Of a DNA stretch of 64,000 nt, positions 59,449 to 64,000 are shown piece after piece (within the stretch, counting starts at the first letter, position 1; each line of letters begins with the position of its first letter). Origin of the DNA: Hawksworthiomyces lignivorus (taxonomy: Eukaryota > Ascomycota > Sordariomycetes > Ophiostomatales > Ophiostomataceae). Under the pieces are notes generated by a model. That model saw only the letters and a list, made by a program, of their open reading frames with translations. It had not been told where the DNA came from and did not search any database. The stretch lies in contig NTMA01000042.1 in the NCBI GenBank assembly GCA_002917075.1, positions 62,001-126,000 on the forward strand, given 5' to 3'. The translations under genes were made by a program, and so were the position numbers.

Positions 59449-59975
59449 GCCGTTTTCGCATTGACCAATACTTCGAGTAGGACATTTAAAAATCCGACGC
59501 AACTACCACCTGTAGGACTTGGAGTTGCATATCAAGATTACATTTTATGGAACTTATCGTCATTAATAGTTTATAAGAAATAAATCTAGTGAAGACTTAA
59601 GCGGTCCAACTTTGAGTAAATGAAAAATCCACTGTCAACTGGCCAAAACTTCGTGTCATTAAATAATACAGCTCAGGCCGATGACATTTGCTATTGAGTT
59701 CATGTGATCAGCACGCATTACTCATAAACAACTGACCCAAAGTTGCGCTAATGTACAGTGTCAGGAAACGCCCCTCAGCGCATACACTTCTTTATGCTTG
59801 TCATACGAGCTGCCGCCATCATACTTAACGCCTATCACATCCTCGGCAGTCTTATTTTAGTCCCAATATGCTCCTACACAAACATATTCGTCGCATTTTG
59901 TTGCCGCCACTCCGCGCAAGCCCTTTTCTGTGTCTCAGCGATATTGCTGCTTTATTTTTACCTGAGCGGAATAGG
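59449..59975. other. Intergenic region upstream of the regulator at 59976
   Basis: No gene. The ORF 59758-59979 lacks ATG and motifs. Confidence 0.5.
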
Positions 59976-62037
59976 ATGAGTTTTAATAGAAAAAGAGTGG
60001 CATTGGCATGCACGTATTGCCGCCACAGGTAAGAATGTTCTCTCCTTTGCTTCTTGGCCGTTGATCTTGCTATGTGGCCTCTACCGCTCTATTGCGACCA
60101 TGCTTTGTCTAAATATTGACTTGTACGTCTTGTTTTTCTTAAAAGAAAACGCCGATGTAATGCTGGCAAACCAACCTGCCAGAACTGTATCGAAGCGGAA
60201 GTCGAATGCGAGTATGATGAGTCGCCGTCACAAAGGTGAAAACTGCCAATAATTCTTCCCCGCTCAGTGTTTGGCGCAATTGTTCCCTTAGTCCTCAACC
60301 AGTACTAAGTCTAAAGCATTAGGATCGATACGTCTGGCGGAAGCCGCGAGATTTTGAGTCGCCTTAGAGAAATCGAAGCAATTCTTGCGAATCAAGCAGA
60401 AAGTCTCGTTGCGCTTTCAACAAGCACCGTTAATCCTCACTCGGACCATGCTGGAAATCCATTAGAAAGCCAGCATTCTGTATCGTTGACGGCTGACTTT
60501 GGGGTTCCTCAGACTCCTTTCCCACTGGCAAATATCAACGTCCATGGCGATATGGTTGGCATTCCACCTTTGACCATCCCTGTGAAGCACAAGACTTCAT
60601 CAAGCTACCTCCTCAGCCTTCCAGCAATGAAAGCTCTCATCGGAGAATATCCGACCGACCTGTTCTTCTTGCTTGAATCAAGGAATCCTTTGCCACCCGC
60701 CTTATCTTTGGAAACATGGCCTGTAGCTAGACATCCACCATCATTAGACCATGAAGTCACGGATTATCTAGTATCGGCATTCTTTTCTACAGCGCATGAA
60801 AGCCATCCGGTACTCGACGAGGCGACTTTCCGAGAACTATATGACAGGGTTTTAGAAAGAGGCATGGATTCAAGCATTGAATCAGCACTGTGTATGGTTG
60901 TCCTGGCTCTCGGGTCTGTAGCCATATCGCCTACAGGATCCGGAGACTACCATGCCAACCCACCTGGCATAGAATATATGCAGCAGGCTCTGCCTACGCT
61001 TATATCTCTCTCATCTTGGTCATTCTCCTACAGCATTATTCTGCCACAAGCATTAGTACTTGCAAGCATATACTTCGCCTATATTGTGCGACCGTTGCAG
61101 AGCTGGCGACTCATCTACTCCGCTTCCACAATTCTTCAGTTCAAGCTATCTGGGCTAGATAGAGAAGAGGGCTTGCAGTCATACGAAAGCCTGTTACGAT
61201 TGTTCTGGTCATGTTTCTTGATTGAATGCGATCGCCTTGCCGAGTTGGAGCTGCCAAGAAGCAGCCTCCAACAGCTCACGGACGAAACTAATCTGCCTAG
61301 CTGTGATAACCTCAGCCCTCTGCAATCGACTTGCTATCTGGCAGAAATATCTATTAGACGGTTATTAAATAGAATTCATAACTGTCTCTATCCCAGAAAA
61401 CAACACATTTTTAGTCTCTCTTCTACAGCACTTATGACAACTGATGAGTTTTCGACAGAGGAGATCACGGCTATGCAAACTGTCTGCGATGAGCTTCGCA
61501 GACAGCTTGATCTTTGGCACACTTCAATTCCAGAACCGTACCGTCCTTCTTTGGGAACAGACGCGACAGGAAACGACCGTCAAATGGTTCTTCGAATTCG
61601 ATATTTCGCGGCGCGTCATATTATATACAGGCCCTTTGTACTCTATATCGTCAGCCACGGAGGTCTAATTCCAGGCTCGATATTAGAAAAAGCAGCTCTC
61701 TGCATTGATAGTTGCAGACTGTATCTCCAGAACGTTGCACACATCATGGAACGACCAAGTCAATACACTTGGACCTTCTCTCTATCGTAAGATATTTTAT
61801 GACTATCTCATTGGATTTTATTTCTAGATTCTAACAAAAGCAAGGTCTCTCGGAGCCGCGGTCGTATTGACTTTATCATCCATCTGTCCAAGTCTGAAGC
61901 ATCTTGTTCCCGACATCGACGAACTCCAAACTATAGCTATTGAAAATATTAAGCCATGGGCGGCATCTACTTTAGAGGTGGTGATTTCTATCATTGAGGA
62001 CATGCAACGAAAGCAAAGAATATTGTCTAGAGTCTAA
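59976..62037 (+). CDS. Zn2Cys6 transcription factor
   Basis: The exons are 59976-60028, 60146-60235, 60323-61786 and 61845-62037, totalling 1800 nt (599 aa). The finger (residues 12-39) is C-x2-C-x6-C-x6-C-x2-C-x6-C and is split by the first intron after CTYCRHR. A coiled linker (SRLREIEAILANQAE) follows, then the fungal-specific domain (LVSAFFSTAHESHPVLDEATFRELY; LRLFWSCFLIECDR; RYFAARHIIYRPFVLYIV). The last exon needs the AG at 61844 to stay in frame. Its stop lies 10 bp from that of the convergent dehydratase. It could control the sugar-acid genes; no direct evidence. Confidence 0.9.
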
Positions 62038-62047
62038 AATATATTCA

Positions 62048-63739
62048 TCACAGCTCCCCACCTGTCGGTTGCGCCATGATCTGTTGACCGATCTCGCTCT
62101 GCCAGAAGCTGCCATTCGGATATGTATACTTCTCCAATGCTTCATCGGTATAGCCTGTGGAGTAACCCGGCGCCAGCGGAGTGACGTAATGTGCATTGAT
62201 AATCTTAGAAGGGTGCCGTAAGTTCTCCCTGTGGCTATCTGCGTTCTCAAGCATAGTCTTGCGGCCACTCACAGCGATGTAATCAATAGTACTCAAGTGA
62301 GAAGTCAGCTCTGTGAGACCCATAGCGCCGTTATGTGGGACGCAAGGAACTTGAAATTTTAAGGCCATCAACATGACTGCCTGTTGTTTGTCATCAGGCG
62401 TTAGTTGTCATTATTCAATATTCAAGCAGGAGGCAAAGTGGGGGAAACTATTGAAGTCAATCAGCTTACAAGACATTCATTCACGCTGCCGAGACGTACT
62501 GCGTCGATCTGACAGACATCAGTGGCCTCAGCCTGAAGGAGTTGTTTGAACGTGACTCGGTTCTGAGCTGCCTCGCCCGTAGCAACTCCAACTCCGTACG
62601 GCTTGAGAGCCTTGCGAATTGCGGCGTGTCCAAGAACATCGTCAGGATTGGTAGGCTCCTCTATGAAGACGGGCTTGAATTCAACTAGCTGTTTCATGTA
62701 TTCAATAGCTTCCGGAACGCTCCAGACCTAGATTGATAACAAAATTCAGTATATATCCAAGTTGGTATGTGTATATCCTTTGTGGCTGTACAAAGGAAGG
62801 GCAATAATCCATATAGTGAGCACTGTACCTGATTTGCATCAATCATAATCTGGTATCCCTTGTCGTAACCAAGCACGTCTCTCACAGCCGCCAATTTTTC
62901 ACGATCTTTCTCGACGCTAGTGCCCACCTTGAATTTAAAGACGGTATATCCTTGTTCGATTGTTTCTTTCAGGACCTCTTTCATACGATCACCAGTAAAT
63001 GCCATCCACCCAGGCGATGTCGTATATGCTGGGACTGCAGTATTCGCCAGAGCTTCTTTCATCCTCTCCTCTTTGCCCTTTTGGGTTTCTTTAAGCAAGG
63101 ATACGCTTTCTTCGGGAGTGATTGCATCTGTAATGTAACGGAAATCAATGCAGCGAACGACTTCTTCGGGAGTCATATCGCACACAATTTTCCAAACCGG
63201 CTTTCCGAGGATTTTACCCCAAAGATCCCACACCGCATTCAAAACACCTGCAACAGCAAGATGTGTCACGCTCTTTTCGGGCCCTACCCATCGGTATTGG
63301 CTGTCTGCCACCATATACCTCCAAGTTCGTCCCATGTTGCGCGTCAGCTCCTGCATGGTCTTGCCAACAATTCGTTTTGCAAAGATCTCGAGAGCCATGC
63401 ATATCAGTTCGCTACCTCGACCATTACTAAACGCCTAAATAATAACCAGATTAGTATATACACATAAACAGAAACTGCACGTGCTGAAAAAGAAACGTGA
63501 AAACGAACAATGCCTTCACCAATTAGTCTGGTCTGGTTCGTTTTCAGCTGCACGTAGGGATGAGAACCATTGGTGCCGACGTGCATAGCATCAGAACCAA
63601 CACCATCAAGGCTGGTTGGAAAGCGAATATCTGTCACAGAAAATCCAACTATCTTCACATCTGCCTCCGTAAGACTTGAAAACAGGGCCATGGTTGGGGC
63701 TTCACTAGATGTTGTTGCCGTAGACAGTAGAGTAGGCAT
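62048..63739 (-). CDS. Enolase-superfamily sugar-acid dehydratase (L-galactonate / L-fuconate dehydratase type)
   Basis: The exons are 63739-63509, 63434-62829, 62727-62470 and 62380-62048, totalling 1428 nt (475 aa). The longer frame opens on TTG; ATG 63691 is an alternative start. Family motifs are [51 protein letters not shown], the catalytic KxK in VFKFKVG, metal ligands D in MIDANQ, E in [10 protein letters not shown] and E in TGEAAQN, and the base His in VPHNGAMG. The usual GEMCQN and VPHSGG versions are slightly altered, which may shift specificity. These enzymes remove water from an aldonate, giving a 2-keto-3-deoxy acid. The first donor is GTTCGT, unusual but needed to join GEGI to AFSNGRG. 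Confidence 0.92.
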
Positions 63740-64000
63740 GCTGTTTGTTGTCCAGTTTCGAAGGAAGCGCTTTTTTTGGAAATAAGTTCTTACAAGAGAA
63801 TGCTTATTCTGAATCTTTAATCTAACCAAAACAAAAATATACGAACCAAAGCTTCCTTATTGACGGATTTTACTCAGTCTTAGATACTTCCACTGTCGGC
63901 ATCGGTCCCTTCTACAGCCCGCTTTCCGCGACATGGGTCACGGAAAAGAGCTTGATGCACCAGGGCCTAATAGGAACAGCTGCGACTAAAAGCTAGTGGC
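63740..64000. promoter_or_regulatory. Upstream region of the dehydratase
   Basis: No exact CGG-N8-CCG site is seen in the 261 bp available. The region runs off the right edge. Confidence 0.4.

Noticed and set aside
1..64000. CRISPR arrays, bacterial operons, riboswitches, rRNA genes
   Set aside because: None seen; the gene structure is fungal.

Overview
The window looks like nuclear DNA of a filamentous ascomycete (Pezizomycotina). Most genes are split by short GT-AG introns, mostly 50-140 nt. Zn2Cys6 regulators with the fungal-specific middle homology domain are very frequent (seven). The transporter and enzyme families (TRI12-type MFS, ABCC, fungal sugar MFS, secreted agmatinase-like protein) are those typical of this group, and there is one intron-containing tRNA-Leu. 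I cannot name the species. For every intron-containing gene called intact I joined the exons by eye, and each joined CDS is divisible by three.

Layout. (1) 1-5 kb is a decayed edge: the 3' end of a UPC2-like regulator, a Zn2Cys6 gene broken by a 484-bp insertion with a 5-bp target duplication plus a frameshift, and the C-terminal stump of an NAD-epimerase. (2) 5-16 kb is a transport/detoxification block on the minus strand: an 11-exon ABCC transporter (1511 aa), a TRI12-type MFS pump (595 aa) and an intronless HSL-family esterase/lactone hydrolase. (3) 18-35.5 kb is a nitrogen-flavoured group: a Zn2Cys6 regulator, a secreted ureohydrolase (agmatinase-like), a divergent MATE exporter, an APC amino-acid/choline/GABA-type permease, a flavin monooxygenase with an NTF2-like N-terminal domain, and a second Zn2Cys6 regulator convergent with it. 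(4) 37-44 kb holds a sugar MFS transporter, the relic of a sorbitol-dehydrogenase-type gene (not visible as an ORF), a zinc alcohol dehydrogenase and an SDR. (5) 45 kb has the tRNA-Leu(UAA). (6) 45.8-63.7 kb is the most interesting part: a cytosolic GH88 unsaturated glucuronyl hydrolase, an aldehyde dehydrogenase divergent from an MFS transporter of the disaccharide/sugar type, a poly-Q Zn2Cys6 regulator, an NAD-dependent reductase/epimerase divergent from a second sugar MFS, another Zn2Cys6 regulator, and an enolase-superfamily sugar-acid dehydratase (L-galactonate/L-fuconate dehydratase type).

My main proposal is that region 6, perhaps with region 4, is an uncharacterised fungal gene cluster for importing and catabolising unsaturated (lyase-generated) uronate oligosaccharides. 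Its GH88 promoter and its ALDH/MFS divergent promoter share CGG-N8-CCG palindromes (four exact copies), and the reductase/MFS promoter carries a perfect 20-bp palindrome with CGG-N10-CCG. These are the kind of sites that Zn2Cys6 dimers bind. Pathway and substrate are inference; gene families and palindromes are read directly from the sequence.
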